From Antennarius striatus (lineage: Eukaryota; Chordata; Actinopteri; Lophiiformes; Antennariidae), in the NCBI RefSeq assembly GCF_040054535.1, contig NC_090795.1:8238501-8302500 (forward strand): a stretch of DNA of 64,000 bases, given 5' to 3'. A program made the translations under genes and the position numbers. This document shows, piece by piece, positions 1-16,740 of the stretch. Positions within the stretch are counted from its first letter, which is position 1, and every line of letters starts with the position of its first letter. Under the pieces are notes generated by a model. It searched no databases and was not told where the DNA came from. It worked only from the letters and a program-made list of their open reading frames with translations.

Positions 1-66
1 TCATAACAATAGTCTCGTTAGATAGATGTCTGTGCAGGTTATTCATCCAGGTCATGGTTATCTAAA

Positions 67-146
67 GTTGTTCAGATCAACCCACTAGACTTTACGAAAG
101 TCCCTTGAAGGAACTTTCTAAGGTCGAGTGGATTGATTTAAACAAC
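67..146. repeat. Imperfect foldback hairpin, MITE-like
   Basis: Two arms at 67-90 and 123-146 are near-perfect reverse complements with about four mismatches. The interior (91-122) folds further around a centre at about 107, where GAAAGT pairs with ACTTTC. The whole stretch is therefore one long imperfect palindrome. It resembles palindromic dispersed repeats of teleost genomes, but that likeness is from memory and no family is assigned. It could be a fragment of a larger foldback element that starts before the window. Confidence 0.6.
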
Positions 147-3100
147 TCTGTTTACTCATCACACCTTTTCTCCTATATTCTGTTATTTTGATTTCTCTTC
201 TGTTCTGTGAAGCAATAAAATCTCCAGGAAGATCTCCAATATTAATATTCTTCACATGGTTCTAATCCCAGGATACCAGGTAGGTATGGTAGAGGTTAAT
301 ATTGCTACATGTGGATTCCTTTCCAGACCACCTCTAGGGACTTTTCCAGGTCCAGCATGCCACAATGTGATTGAGAGGGAGCAATCAGCTCAACAAAAAA
401 CACTGGAATAATTAGCTCTCTCCAAACCAACTCTGTTCTCTCTGTCTCTTTTGCTACCAACACAACAAATGTAGAGGATGTGCTGTCAGACCTTGGGGCA
501 AGGAAAAATGGTGGAAGCACAGCTCTTTCAGAGAGAGAGGAGCAACACAAGGTCCAACAAAGCACATGGGAATCAACAGTAGGCCACAGCTCAACTTTGC
601 TTGAATTGATCTGCATTTTGTGACAAATGGCAGATTTATAAAATAAAGGTATTTTTGCATAATGTAAATGACCTGTAATATGAAAGTCACAGCATGGGGC
701 TGCTGCTGTGTCTCCTCAGTGATCTGTGTAGACAGTTGTGGATATTTTGGCTGGAAGGAAAGACAATCACCGGTTCACATCTGTCTGCGAAATCACCATG
801 TTTTTTTTCTTCTTTTAAGTCGTTTCTGGACAAATATCAGCTTGTAAAATGACAGAAATGGCTTGATTTAGTGCAGTGAAAAACGAGCACGGCTTTTAGT
901 TCTCTGAATTTTCACATTTCATTGAATCATACTTCTGTGAATTTTCTCCCATGGAACTGACAGCTGTACGTTTTTCAATGCATTCACACCACTGTTCCAA
1001 GGACTACAAATTATTTTGTTTTCCTTGCCAGCAATGCCAACAAGCAGAGTATCTACAGTGTAGGTTTTCTCTATTTTTATTCCTCTTGTGGTCACAATTT
1101 AGGTCTTATATTCGCAGATGATGCACATCAGGTTAAAAGCAATAAAAACAGACAATGAGACAAGGAAAGACCTTGCACTAATTGCATCCATATGCAGCTC
1201 GTGGGAACACTAACCATTTGTGTTGCAGCACTGTCTCTTGATGAGTCTCTATAGCACTTTGATATTCAGCAGGAAACAGGGACAGGAAATATGCATTGGC
1301 TTGGGGATGCTGGGATACATCTCATGCACTCACTACTGAACAAACCAGAGCAAAAATCCAGCAGCTGGTTGGATTTGTTTTGGCCCAGGGCTGACCAATC
1401 CAAGGCCTTGCTAGACCCAGACAAATTTCCTGGTTGATAACAAGCAATTTCTGTCACAACAAGCTGCGCAGCTTTCGGTAGATTATGAATGCTATTTAAA
1501 CATTTCAGAAGGGTGAAGAAAAGTCCACCCATCAACAGTCTCACAATGTTACAAACAACCACAGAAAAGACATGGATGGGACTGTTCATATTAAGCTATG
1601 ATGTGACATGTGTCAAGTTTAAAGTGGAATTTACCTTAAAGCTTAACCAGTATTTCTTGACAGTAAAATTCAACAAATACTGATGGAACATGAAAGGAGT
1701 TGATTTTAGTGATGAACCCCCTGAAAACGACCATCAGCTCAATGGAATGATTTAGCTTCTTCTTTCAATGTTTTAATATTATGGCTTAACTGTTTTGATT
1801 CAGTCTTACTTCTCTCATCAGCATTGTTATTCTGCCAATAAGAGTTGGAGGAGGTTATATCAGATGACGTAGGGTCTCTTTTTTGCCGATTGGCCAATAG
1901 CATGATGATAAAGGATGATAAAATAGGACAATCAAGTATTGATCCAGATCCACTCTTATGGAAAATCATATTATTGTTGATAACTCAGGAAATGTTGATG
2001 ATAAACACATGATTCCAAAAGTTAGGAGGGGCTTTCATGGATCACGAAATTAGGTGGGATTACTAATTTGGCATGAGGCATAGCCGAACGAAGCAATGTC
2101 GTCATCATGCTACGCCCTGCATAGAATGGTAACAGTTGATGATCTCCTCACAAAGAGACAAAATGGAGTGAACTTATCGTGCATGCTGAGTTCGCAAATT
2201 TCTTCTATCAGAGGACCAATGTTGACAAAAATTGCTGAGAGGGCTCTCATGTGTTTCCTGATGTTTAGGTTTTCATGCCAGTGGTATTGGCAGAGGTCTG
2301 AGTGCTTTTTAGTTAGTGAGCGCGCCGGGTATCCGATAACCAAGAGACAAAACTCTATTTGTGGATGGAGAGTTAATGTTGATGTTCTTCAAGGTGATTT
2401 TCTTGTCAACTATTCAGACAACATACGGTACATGTTCAAAAACATATCTGCAAATGAAAAGTACACAAATGCTGATCCAAATGTGGACAATAACAAAGCA
2501 TCTTTTTAACAGTACTTCGCCAAGTATTAAAACAAAGGCAGATTAAGAAGGTGGATAAATAAATACTAAGTTTCATCAACAAGTAGGATTATATCAAACA
2601 TTAAGTACTGAGTAAAGTCTGGGACTTTCCTTTAACGGCGATAAAACAAAGCCAAGAACCCAAAAAGCAAAATTGATATATTAAGCCTATCTGGACAAGC
2701 GCTGAGCTCAGTTGTTGGGCTAAATTGTAAAGCGGTTTTCAGTTAGACAACAATGATGTGAAAAATAATGACTTTTGGATCATCCTCATGATTATCTGGC
2801 ATAGTTTTCCTCTCCATCCTCATCTGATTTTGATGCTTGGTACAGCAACAGAGAAACATGGATATTTGCTGCCCATGTATTAAATAGGTCAAGGACTTGG
2901 AGTGACTCATTAGGAAGTGAGGTAATAGTGTGCTGTTTTCTAGAAACTGAGAGTTCATTAGCATACACCTCAGATGGGTCAGTGGAAGGGTCGATCATGT
3001 GGACGTGCTAATGTATAGGATGATTTGAGCTCAACCCAGCAATTTCATCTTATTAAATCTCTATCTGTAGTGTGTGAAGCTATTTGGCAGATGGGATCGT

Positions 3101-3396
3101 TATTAGAGCCAACACCAGCAAAAAGAAACAAACAGGAACACCATTAAGCTACAGAAATAAGTTAAGTTACCTGGTGATGAGAGTCATGTTAAAAGCACCA
3201 AAACATTGCACAATTGTCAGACACGTACCTGAAAATTAATAACATCTAGATTAGAGGTAGAAACAATAAGAATGCATTTATTAATGGAAAATTTCAAAAG
3301 AAAAGTTTTAGAAAATTTTCTGGTGTCTTTTGGTAATTTTCTGTTTCAGAAATGCACATCAAATGACAAAAAAATCAGTAGTTGTTTGATTTTCTT

Positions 3397-3399
<3 letters not shown>
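147..3399. other. Intergenic stretch, no gene recognised
   Basis: AT-rich single-copy-looking DNA. Several open frames of 60-137 codons occur, the longest at 2096-2509 on the + strand. None has a recognisable domain, exon pair or sequence family, and frames of this length arise by chance. No RNA gene or clear mobile element was seen. Confidence 0.6.

Positions 3400-3437
<38 letters not shown>
3400..3437. repeat. (TA)n microsatellite
   Basis: About 19 uninterrupted TA units followed by short TACA units. It is a simple repeat; the open frames through it are artefacts. Confidence 0.95.
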
Positions 3438-3441
<4 letters not shown>

Positions 3442-5787
3442 CATACACAAAAACAGAAAATAAAAAAATACAGGGTATAGAGGCTTTCAATTTTTTTCCA
3501 AAATTGTGATGTGAAATAATAATTGAAAATTTAAATGTATTTTCAATTTCTGAGTTGAAAAGGGAAAAATAGAAAATCACTACAAAAATAAAATGTACAA
3601 TGGTTTGTTTGTTTCTTTATGTTTTGTCACTCAACACATATTTACACACAGTACTTTTACCTGTCAAACTTACAGAATTCAGGGAACCAACAAACTTTTA
3701 TTTAAGGCGCTAACCTCTGGAGCTTCTTTTCCCCAATACTATTGTTGTATCTTCTTGCAATAACTTCAGAATTCTGTCAAAATAATGTTTGAAATCACAT
3801 AAAAGGAGTATTTCATTCAGTTGGTGTGTTACTCCAGTTGGTACAGCCACAACGACAATAATGAATGCTATATCATGCCATGACTGACATGATAGTCAGA
3901 CAAGCACCAGTTTGTGTAAATATGATTTAGCAGCATTGAGTAGTAGATTATAGCTTAACTAGCACCACTAATTACTATATATGATTATATTTCTCTGCAG
4001 TGACAGAATTATCCCTGAGTCAGACACATCTGAGCTGTGTCCATTCAGATTGTGACAACAACCAGTGGTTGTACATACGTAAAATGAAGTCATAACACAG
4101 CTTATCCTCATGGTGGATTTCAGTATGGAAGTATGACCTTAAGCGACCTTTGTAGAGAACACTGACTTCTCCAGTGTCTTCAGAGTTTTTACATAAAATT
4201 CAGTACATGAGGCCAAATATTTGAGTTGACGTAATTGTTTTTCATGATTTCATGGTGTTAGAATACTGTACATGGCAACCATCTCACAGGTACCACAGGA
4301 AAACAGAAGCCACGTTGCTTTGGTCATGGTACGATCAAACCGGAGGGACCATGACCTCTCTCTATTTGCTCCATAAAACTTGGTTTGTATGCCCTGAACC
4401 AGAGGAACCAAGCTGTAAATTCTTATGAGGGATGCCACCTGCTGCAGCCTCACAAAGGGGGATGCAGAGCAAATCTTCTGAGGTCACCTTGTTCAGACCC
4501 AAACAGTCAGAGAGACTCATGGAAGATTCATGGGAGTATGTATTCTTAAGCCAGCACGAAAACTCTGAACTTTAATTGTCAATAAATCTGACCTATCAAA
4601 TAGACTCCTCTTCAAAAACAGCAAATATTTGGGTATTCCACAAAAACATATGAGTTCTTGAACAGTCCCATCTACTGCAGTTCAGAAAACTTGGGAAACC
4701 TTGATAGGGCATGGTGCCCACAACAAGGATTACAAAAAACAAGAGGCCCAAAGGGGATTCCCAGAAACCCATGGAAACTTTGCTTTATCTCAGTTTTAAA
4801 TCCATCACTTACATGGATCATGGGACACATTAAACCTCTGGCTTTTCTGATAAAGTACTTCCAACTAAAACACTGATGTCATCATAAATACGGCCCTGGC
4901 AGGAACCTGCCACTGACAGGCCTCTGATTATTCATTTGACGTCATTGAGCAAAACTCAAGTGAGATAAATGCTAAAGAAGCCTGTTTTTCTGAACAGCGT
5001 AAGTTGCTTTTATGATAAAATGTTACTCACAAATCAGTGAGTTGACTTGAAATTGCATCACTGACCACCGTTATTTTATTATGAGGGTTTTTGAACTTTC
5101 GTTTGAGGCTTGATGCCCATATTTATGTCATCCTCAAGGAAAGAATCAAGAGCGCAGAGACCTACTGAAACGGAGCAAACACATAAATAATATATTTAAA
5201 AATAAAATTATAAATGCAAGTAACACCTTATTGAATCAGATATGCAAAATGAAACCTATCAAACATAAGTTGAAGGTTTCTGTACCAGCAGTGTCTACTT
5301 CATTGTGAAAGGAGCGAACATGAATGCAACAATGGTGTCATTTGTGTTATTGTACTTTGTTTCGTGGTATTCTGGTATTCAGGTAGCTGCACGAAAGAGC
5401 TCTAATAGGATCAAGGAGAAAAGCTGACATAAAAAATAATCCAACATAACAATTTGCATATTCTTTAACGATGAATGGTACAGTTCACCAGATGTCACCG
5501 CTGCACTCTGGGCGCAAAGTCTACAAGTTGCAGCCTTAGCCGGTGCCTTCCAGCAGCACAAAAGCTCTTAAAAGTAAGCAAGGATCAAGTCTTGCAGTGA
5601 ACACAAAGGGATGGAGATTGCTTTCACTTTGTAACTCTGACCACACACTCTGAAAATGTCCAGTCTAATCATAAATCCTGAGCAAGATATTGATGGCAGT
5701 TCATAGTTTCTGAACAGTGACCAGAAGGTAAAGACATACGAGTTCACCTTAGTAGCTAAGATAACTAACACTTCATGATCTAGATAG
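3438..5787. other. Intergenic stretch, no gene recognised
   Basis: AT-rich DNA without a convincing coding exon on either strand. It holds a perfect 8-bp palindromic CRE-type site (TGACGTCA) at 4937-4944, which alone does not establish a regulatory element. Confidence 0.55.
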
Positions 5788-6030
<243 letters not shown>

Positions 6031-6124
6031 AAGACATACACTACAATAACAGACACATGCAGCACTAACAGGACTTATATACTAAAATATAACTAAAATA
6101 TAAACACTATAACACTATATATAT

Positions 6125-6945
6125 CCCGTGTCCGTTGATAGTTCTCATCCCATTCCAGACCTCCCGCACCTGGTTGCGCCCCAGCTGCTTCTCCAGCTTT
6201 CTCCTGTACGCCTCCTTGGCTTCTCCTCAGGCAGAGTCTCACTTCCTGCTGGGCCTTCCTCATCTCATCCTCGTTCTTGCTCCTGAACGCCCACTTCTTC
6301 CTGTTCAGGACAGCCTTGACTTCTTTGGTTACCCATGGTTTGTTGTTGGGGTAACACCTGATTGTCCTGACAGGGGCCACGGTGTCCACACAGAAGTTCA
6401 TGTAGTCTGTAAAACACTGAGCTGCCCCCTCAATGTCCTCTCCATGTGAGCCCATGATGACATCCCAGTAGGTGGTCTGGAAGCAGTCCCTCAGCATCTC
6501 CTCTGCTTCCGGGGACCACCTCCTGACCTGTCGTGTTGTTGCTGGCAGCCGTTTCACCAGCGGGATGTAGGTGGGCTGTAGGTACACTAGGTTATGGTCT
6601 GATTTACCTAGTGGAGGGAGGGGGGTGACGGTGTATGCCTCCTTAGCATTAGTGTAAAACAGATCGATGGTTCTGTTCTTCCGTGTGGGGCAGTCTACAC
6701 ACTGGACCATTGTGGGGAGAGATGAGTCCAGGGTGACGTGATTAAAGTCACTGGTGATAATGACGAGCGCCTCCGGGTGCCGGGTCCGAAGAGCAGAGGT
6801 GGTCGAACAGATGGTCTCTCATGCAGTCTCAGGGTCCGCCCATGGAGGGATGTAGACAGCGAGGACAATGACGTGTGAAAATTCACGCGCCAGGTAGTAG
6901 GGTCTGATGCTAACAGCTGTTAGCTCCAGATCGCGGTTACACAGC
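6125..6945 (-). mobile_element. Non-LTR retrotransposon fragment, endonuclease region of ORF2
   Basis: Reading the minus strand gives the C-terminal half of an apurinic-type endonuclease followed by the linker toward reverse transcriptase. Visible landmarks in order are an AVYIPP strand, S-DFN-H (the DFN codons are at 6741-6749), RTIDL, and K-SDHN-LV (SDHN codons at 6591-6602); the DFN and SDHN motifs are the catalytic/metal motifs of this endonuclease family. A Trp/Pro/Glu-rich linker follows, and a basic region at about 6220-6300. The copy is dead: it is truncated at both ends, has a stop after the AVYIPP segment, and changes frame near 6700 and again near 6225. The style fits the jockey/CR1/L2 group of fish LINEs; the exact family is not determined. 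Confidence 0.85.
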
Positions 6946-9127
6946 TATTTTCAATTCACCAACTACATTTATGATTACAATTGCAAAGGCTAAAATCTCT
7001 TAACCTCTGAATAGTCTATTGCAAACATTATTTCTGTGAATGACAGGACTCCCAGAGGACCTGCCCTGCCCAAGAGAATCTCTGCCACAGGGCCTGTTTG
7101 CCAAAGCCTAGCTTATTGCTCATCTGCTGTTTAGACTGCCTCCAGACCTACTCAGCCACAGCCTCTTTCAGCCAGCCACTGTACAGGTCAAAAGAAATCC
7201 ATATTTATCAGAAAAACCACTTGGTTCCATCTGAACAGGAGACAGCTTTGACTACTTTGCAAGAGAGGAAAATTTATTCCACAACTTTATTTTGAGTGGA
7301 TTTTTATCATGTTGTTATATGTGTCATGTCATTATTATTACCAGTGAATTTTTCCCAAAATTACTTATTAAGAAGAGACTTAATCTTGCAGTGTGTAGGT
7401 AATATGTACTGTCACAAGATAGTCTAAAAATATAAGACAGCTTTTGAGAAACCTTCACATAGGTTGTTTTCATGTTAGCAACTTGCTCCTGAGTCCCAGG
7501 TGATATTTTTGTCACTGGTTGTCATGAAGATACATCATAAAACATCTCTGCTCTAACTTTAGGTCCTGCTGGATTTTTCATGTTTGCCTGTCTCTCTCTC
7601 AGCTGACATCTGAACCTCTTGAGAAATATCTGTGTGTAACCACAGCCTAGTCTCTGTCCAGTATTACAAGGTTGAAGCATCAAAGATGGTTGTAAATGTC
7701 TTATAGATGGGTGAGAATATCTGGGGGTAAAGGAATGTAACATGTCAAAAATAGATGCCCAAACTGAGCAACTTATTTCTGAAGAAAAGGTCCCTCCTCT
7801 ATAGTCCCTCAGGTCTTTCCCACACTTTAAACAGTGTTTCAGGAAAATGGGAATTTGATTGTGTATGTTCTGCTGACGTAATATTTTTTGAGACACTTTT
7901 AAAAATCTCTTAAATAAACCTAATGGGGCAATAAATGATTACTTCTTCTACTTTCCCATATGTCTCTTCTCTCTTATCATTCTTTTATCATAGTGATCAT
8001 TTCAGTAAGAGGTAAAATTCATGTCTGCTGAAGCTGCCCTGGAATAACTCTTGCTGTCATTTGGTTTGTACTCTTTATGGTGTCTGAATGGTCTTTTCCT
8101 TCCTGTGACTGAGGTAGGGGACAAAGTCACCTTAGCTTTCAGGGAACAGCCAAACAAACGCCAGACTCGTATCCAGACAACAACAGGGGGAAACATCCAA
8201 CTTGGAATAGATTCTCTATGGCTGTGTTTGTGGAGGTCAGTATTCTATAAATATGCAGCCAGCTCTGGGTTATATTGGGTGATCTTTCAGCAACAGCAAA
8301 CGTAGTTACAGTACCAGCTGGTATTAAAACATTGTATGTTACTGGCCAGATCCTAAAAAAACAACTCATTGATTTATCAGTGTATATACAATGTAAACAC
8401 AGCAGGAATTTAATTTTAAATCAAAGGACAAGGGCCTTGTTTGATCAGACCACTCAGATATTTATTGACTAAATTACTTGGCTTGTTACTCTTTGGAGAA
8501 GGAGGGAGTAATAATCCACTGTTGAACCTCTGGTGAGGACACAGGGTCGAAGCTTTCTCACCCTGCTTTTTCTTTCATCAAGTCCTCACTCTGTTGTAAG
8601 TTAGCAGACAGTGTGAAAGACACTATTTGCTATGTAATATCATATTCCATTGATATAATGTGCAACAGCTATGTGAGGAAGAAAGCCACCTGGACAGCTT
8701 GAATTTGGAGACTCGGCTTCTCACCAATGTAAACCGACCTGAAAATGTCACCATTTCTTTTTACCTCCCAGCAAATAGCAGTCCAGCTCATGACATCACC
8801 CTAGGACTGCCTCAGGACAACTAAATACCAGCTCACACCAGGGTGTAGGGTAGCCATGTTACTCTAGCCAGAAATCAGGCAGCTTAGCTTAGCATAAAGA
8901 CTATGTCTGAGGGTAAAAAAAGTGTCTTACCAACTTCCAATTTATCAGTTATGTAAATAAAGTCGCCATGACTAAGTCCTTAAAACCGAATTATCGCTTA
9001 TTTACTTAAATTTGCATTCAGTCATTGATGTTCTTGAAGACCTGATGAGCGTAATGGTTTTTGTCTTTCGCCACTTAGCCAGAATACATGTTGTGTTTGT
9101 TTTTGGAGCTTATTCAAATTGGTTACA
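6946..9127. other. Intergenic stretch with a possible old repeat near 8.8-8.9 kb
   Basis: No coding exon recognised. Around 8820-8910 the GCTTAGCTTAGCATAAAG type of sequence resembles a dispersed repeat common in fish genomes; this is from memory and weakly supported. The minus-strand frame at 7522-7896 (124 codons) shows no domain. Confidence 0.4.
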
Positions 9128-9342
9128 GGCAGCAGTGTATATCCTGGACGAGTCGCCAGCTCATCACAGGGACGTACATAGACAAACACACATTCACGCT
9201 CACATTCATACTTGAGTTGCATGTTTTTGGAGGTGGGAGGAAGCCGGAGAACCTAGAGAGATGACACAGACACGAGGAGAACTGCACAAAAATGTCCCGG
9301 GTTCTTCTTGCTGTAAGGCAACAGCGCTACCCGCTACACTGG
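9128..9342 (-). repeat. Decayed SINE-like element, inverted copy
   Basis: On the minus strand this reads as an older copy of the element at 19415-19770. The tRNA-like head with a GCGCTGTTGCC-like segment lies at the right end (about 9312-9340), the GGCTTCCTCCCACCTCC segment is at about 9230-9245, and the body with GGCGACTCGTCC is near 9150. It is more diverged than the 19.4-kb copy and no target-site duplication could be seen. Confidence 0.75.
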
Positions 9343-11464
9343 TCTTAATTTACATGAAACTAAAAATATTTTTCAACATTTATAACACAAATTTACACAG
9401 TACTTTTACCTATCAAAATCATGCCAACTCCAGTTTATTTCTTTCTGCATTTGAGTTCTAGTTTTTAAATCTTTCTGCCTTATTTGGAAGCACCTAGAAC
9501 TATGACAATTTTAACATTTGTAGAGTCTGTCTATGACTTGCCATTTCTCTTTTTGCACTCCCTTTTACTCACCACTGCACCTCATTCTCCCTGCCACACT
9601 GGCATCAACACTGGGCTTTGAGGGGCCTTGCAGAGGGGCAAAGCATGGGGGAAACTTGGAACAATGTATTGTAGGTAAATAAAAGCTCTGTCTGACAAAG
9701 AACACTTTTCCAAAACAGACCCAAGGGCTCTCAGAGCAACATGTGCCTCAAATAATGCCCTAATTACTTCTGTGATAAAATGCTAATAATGCCTCGACCT
9801 CTTTCGAAGTCACTGGGTTCAATACACAAACAAGGCCCAGTACTCTCAGACTGAGAAAATATCATCTGGTCCTTGAGGAGGCTGCACAAGAAGGAGTGTG
9901 TCTGTGTGTGCATGAGATTAGGGGAGGGAAGGGGACAGAATAATACAGTGAAATAGGCATACATACATTTTATTCAGTCCAGCTTGTCTGCAATCGCACC
10001 AATTGTTTAACTGTTACAGTCTTTCTTATTCATTGACACCAATGAGTAATAGCACAAGTGGGTGTGAAATAACTGAAACAGGTGTATGTTAAGATAATGC
10101 TGTAATATGGGTTTTAATGTGGTTTTAAACCTACAGATAGGATTCAGCACAGATATGATCACAAACTGTGGCTGGTGGCCTGTGTTGGCTGCAGAGTAAT
10201 TTCATTATTGAAAGCAGATGAGAGGATGAGTGAAAATACAGAGCAGATGTGATTGTGTGTACTCATAACAGAAAACAGCAGAAATCACAAAATCACATCA
10301 TATCTTGAAATACATTTAATGGATTAAATTAAAACAGGTTTTGAGCAATTACTGTGTGGAAGTAAAAAGCCTTTTTAAATGTATGTAAGGTTCCTCTGAG
10401 ATGGCTGATGCTCGAGACGTATGCTTTCTCATTGTGTTTCAGCTTTTCCTCTGCTGTGTCAGCTGTGCTTAAGCATCCTGGCATTTAACAGAGCACTGGA
10501 GAAAGTCTAGGAATAATCCCTCGTAATTTATTGTCTGGCTCTGACTGCATTCCATCAGTAAATTTCTGTATGTTGAGGAAGAGCTTCAGTGGAAAGTAGG
10601 AGCTGAATTGTGGACAGAGTGAAACAGAGGAAAATATCTTTGCACTGCACTCCTCCAGAGCAATCTCTTCCAACGATTCCAATCCCTGAAAAGTCCATCA
10701 CTTCCAAGAAGAGTTCGGGGAAAGCACCAGTTGTCAGCAACAAGAGAGGAGGAGAAAAAGGGGGAGAGTGAGGGAAAGGAGGGAGGAAAATTGCTCCTGC
10801 GTCACGTTTCTTGAATTTGTTCAGCAGCTGCCAGTGAAAATGATGACCTGTAGAGGGTTTTTTGTCTTGGCTCTGCGTGCGCTCTAACAAACCTCACAGC
10901 TGGAGCCACACACCGAACAAGTGTAATCTTTATAGTGTAATGAATACTGATAGAACACATGGACTTTCTCACAATCATTTGACTCATAAAACTTCTGGAT
11001 TCCTCCCACTCATGAGTTTATGTGGATGTTCAACTGACCACTGACCAATCACTAACTGGATATAAAGCTAATGTGGCAGCTTGATTGTCAAGCTAATAAA
11101 CACTTAATTCTTTCAATTGTGTTGGATCAGACTTAACCTGCAAATTTAAAGATAAAACGACAAATATTAGTGTAAACATTATCCATAGTAACATTATATA
11201 TAACACTGCAAGCATTCATAATAAATGCTTTTAATTATGTTTTTTTTTTTTTTGATAAGACCTAAGAAAAAGTAATTTAATATGCTTCTATTGTTATGCT
11301 TTCATCAAATGTTGTTGCACTAACTTAAAGCAGATGTCATGATGAGAAAGGCTGGATAGGATGAGGGTTCAGAGAGAGCAAACTGTCTCCAAGTTATACT
11401 GTACTGTGTTTCAGGTGACATGGAGGCGTGGAGGCAGGCGCACTTCCTGCATCGTCCACTGCAA
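9343..11464. other. Region upstream of pi15
   Basis: About 2 kb with no coding exon recognised. It is non-repetitive except for short A/T runs, including a T run at about 11240-11254. It is likely to include distal regulatory sequence for pi15, which is inferred from position only. Confidence 0.45.
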
Positions 11465-11473
11465 TATATAAAA
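11465..11473 (+). promoter_or_regulatory. pi15: TATA-like box of pi15
   Basis: TATATAAAA lies upstream of a short leader that ends in a good donor site (AAAG|GTAGGA at 11620/11621). If it is used, transcription would start at about 11495. This is a sequence-based inference; no transcript data are available here. Confidence 0.55.
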
Positions 11474-11494
11474 CGCGCAAAGTCAGACTTCTCC

Positions 11495-11812
11495 CTAAGC
11501 ACCCACAAAGTTTTGCAAAGCGCATAAAGTATTGCAGCCCTCCGTCTCTCAAATCCATCACAGAGGCTTCAGAGGTGATTAAGCCTTGGCAGCAGGGACC
11601 ACTACACTAAAAAAGGAAAGGTAGGACCAAAGATCGCTTGAAGGACTGTCGGTGCCGATTCAATTCGGAGGTTTGACGCTTGGTTTAAATTTATCCGCTT
11701 GTGCGTCGCGTGGCAACAATGTAAGAGAGTTTATGGGGTTTTTTGGGGGGTTTTTTTTTTACAGATCAGTCCAACACACGGGGTCGTCTGTCTGCTGTTT
11801 CCTCAAGCAAAA
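11495..11812 (+). other. pi15: pi15 5' UTR, probably two pieces
   Basis: The likely leader exon runs from about 11495 to 11620. A polypyrimidine run followed by ACAG at 11761-11764 makes a strong acceptor, so the next exon probably starts at 11765, 48 bases before the start codon. The intervening 140 bases would be a very short intron. An unspliced leader is the alternative. Confidence 0.5.
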
Positions 11813-15392
<3,580 letters not shown>

Positions 15393-16740
15393 ACACAGGT
15401 TTACACCCGATGCATGATGACAACCTGCAGTACCACAGAGACATTATTTTAATCTCCTAAGGATTTGCACAGCAGTCGTGGATCACACTATTTTGTATAT
15501 ATGGGCTTATTTAAAGACGTACATTTGAACTTAGCAGACAAGTTAGCATTGATGACTTGTACATAAACTGTAAATGAATTATGTTTGTATCAAAATTGCT
15601 ATTACTATCTTAACTGATGCAGTATAATTTATGTGTAGAGTGGGTCCTTCAACACAGTTTACACTGTACGTGGTGCTGCACACACTTCTGTCTTCACTAT
15701 ATTAATTTACTGTTGACAGTGTGGTAATTAAGGATCATCATCATCATAGCTGCTCTGACCTGCTCACTTTGGTGCTCTTGGCATCACACCTTCATGTTGT
15801 GTGCTCTGCCTTCACAGGAATGCTGCGATGTAAAGATCAAGGCTTTTCACTTCACAGGGTAAAACCTACAGCAGTGGCATCAGCTTTGTAGCTGCCGTAG
15901 GTTCACAACAAACTTCCACTCACTCAAGTGTTATGATTTTCATTTGCGTCCTGCAACAACCTATCAAAGTTGTTGCAGCTGGTACAATCACTGTCAATAC
16001 TCATAAAGTTTTGTTTCAGCCATTACATGGGGCGTTTTCAGTGTTAATCTGCACTGATTAGGTGGTGTTTCACCACAGGAGTTTCATACCTCAAAGCATC
16101 TCACAGTTTTCATTCATATTTCACGTCAAATATATGCTAAAGAGAGCACATGCAATGATATGACCCACATATCACATTTATAATCGGATTAGGACACAGT
16201 GCGTTGGAATTATTTACCAGTATATTTACATGTTACACAAATTTATTGTTAATATTTTGTGTGATCACTGATGTAATTTGATTTATAGAATTAGGCACTC
16301 AAGTGCACCTTAATTTTTCTGTAAATTTCTAAAATAACAAGATATTTTTTGTACATGTACATAATCATCATATCTCGTCTATGTTAAAACAAGTATACTG
16401 TAAGTTATTCATTTTTATATGGGAAAAATATTTAATTGATGATAGTTTTTTATTGTTTTGTAAAAGATTTGTAAATATATGTACACAATTAAAAGGTACT
16501 GAATATGTTTCATTTGCATGTCAACTTATATAATGTTAAAAGAGATTTACCTGAATGTAAATGAGTATTATTGAACAAAGCACTAACACACTATTGGAAA
16601 ATGGATTCCTCAACACTTGGAATTAAAATTCCTTATTAAATCAGGGCAGATTGTCAATAAAATTCTAACATTGAGAAGGGCACATCATCAACATATTGGT
16701 GACATTGACATAACAAAAGCAAAAGAAAATAAAACAATGG
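15393..16740 (+). other. pi15: pi15 3' UTR with candidate polyadenylation signals
   Basis: AT-rich sequence after the TAA, with AATAAA at 16656-16661 and 16728-16733. A TGTAAATA Pumilio-type motif is at 16470-16477, with several TGTACAT and AT-rich motifs nearby. The true 3' end is not determined; an earlier end is possible. Confidence 0.5.

Noticed and set aside
2096..2509. 137-codon + strand frame
   Set aside because: No domain, no splice context, and the opposite strand is also open over part of it; chance or an unrecognised old repeat.
6135..6449. 104-codon + strand frame over the LINE
   Set aside because: Antisense shadow of the minus-strand endonuclease reading.
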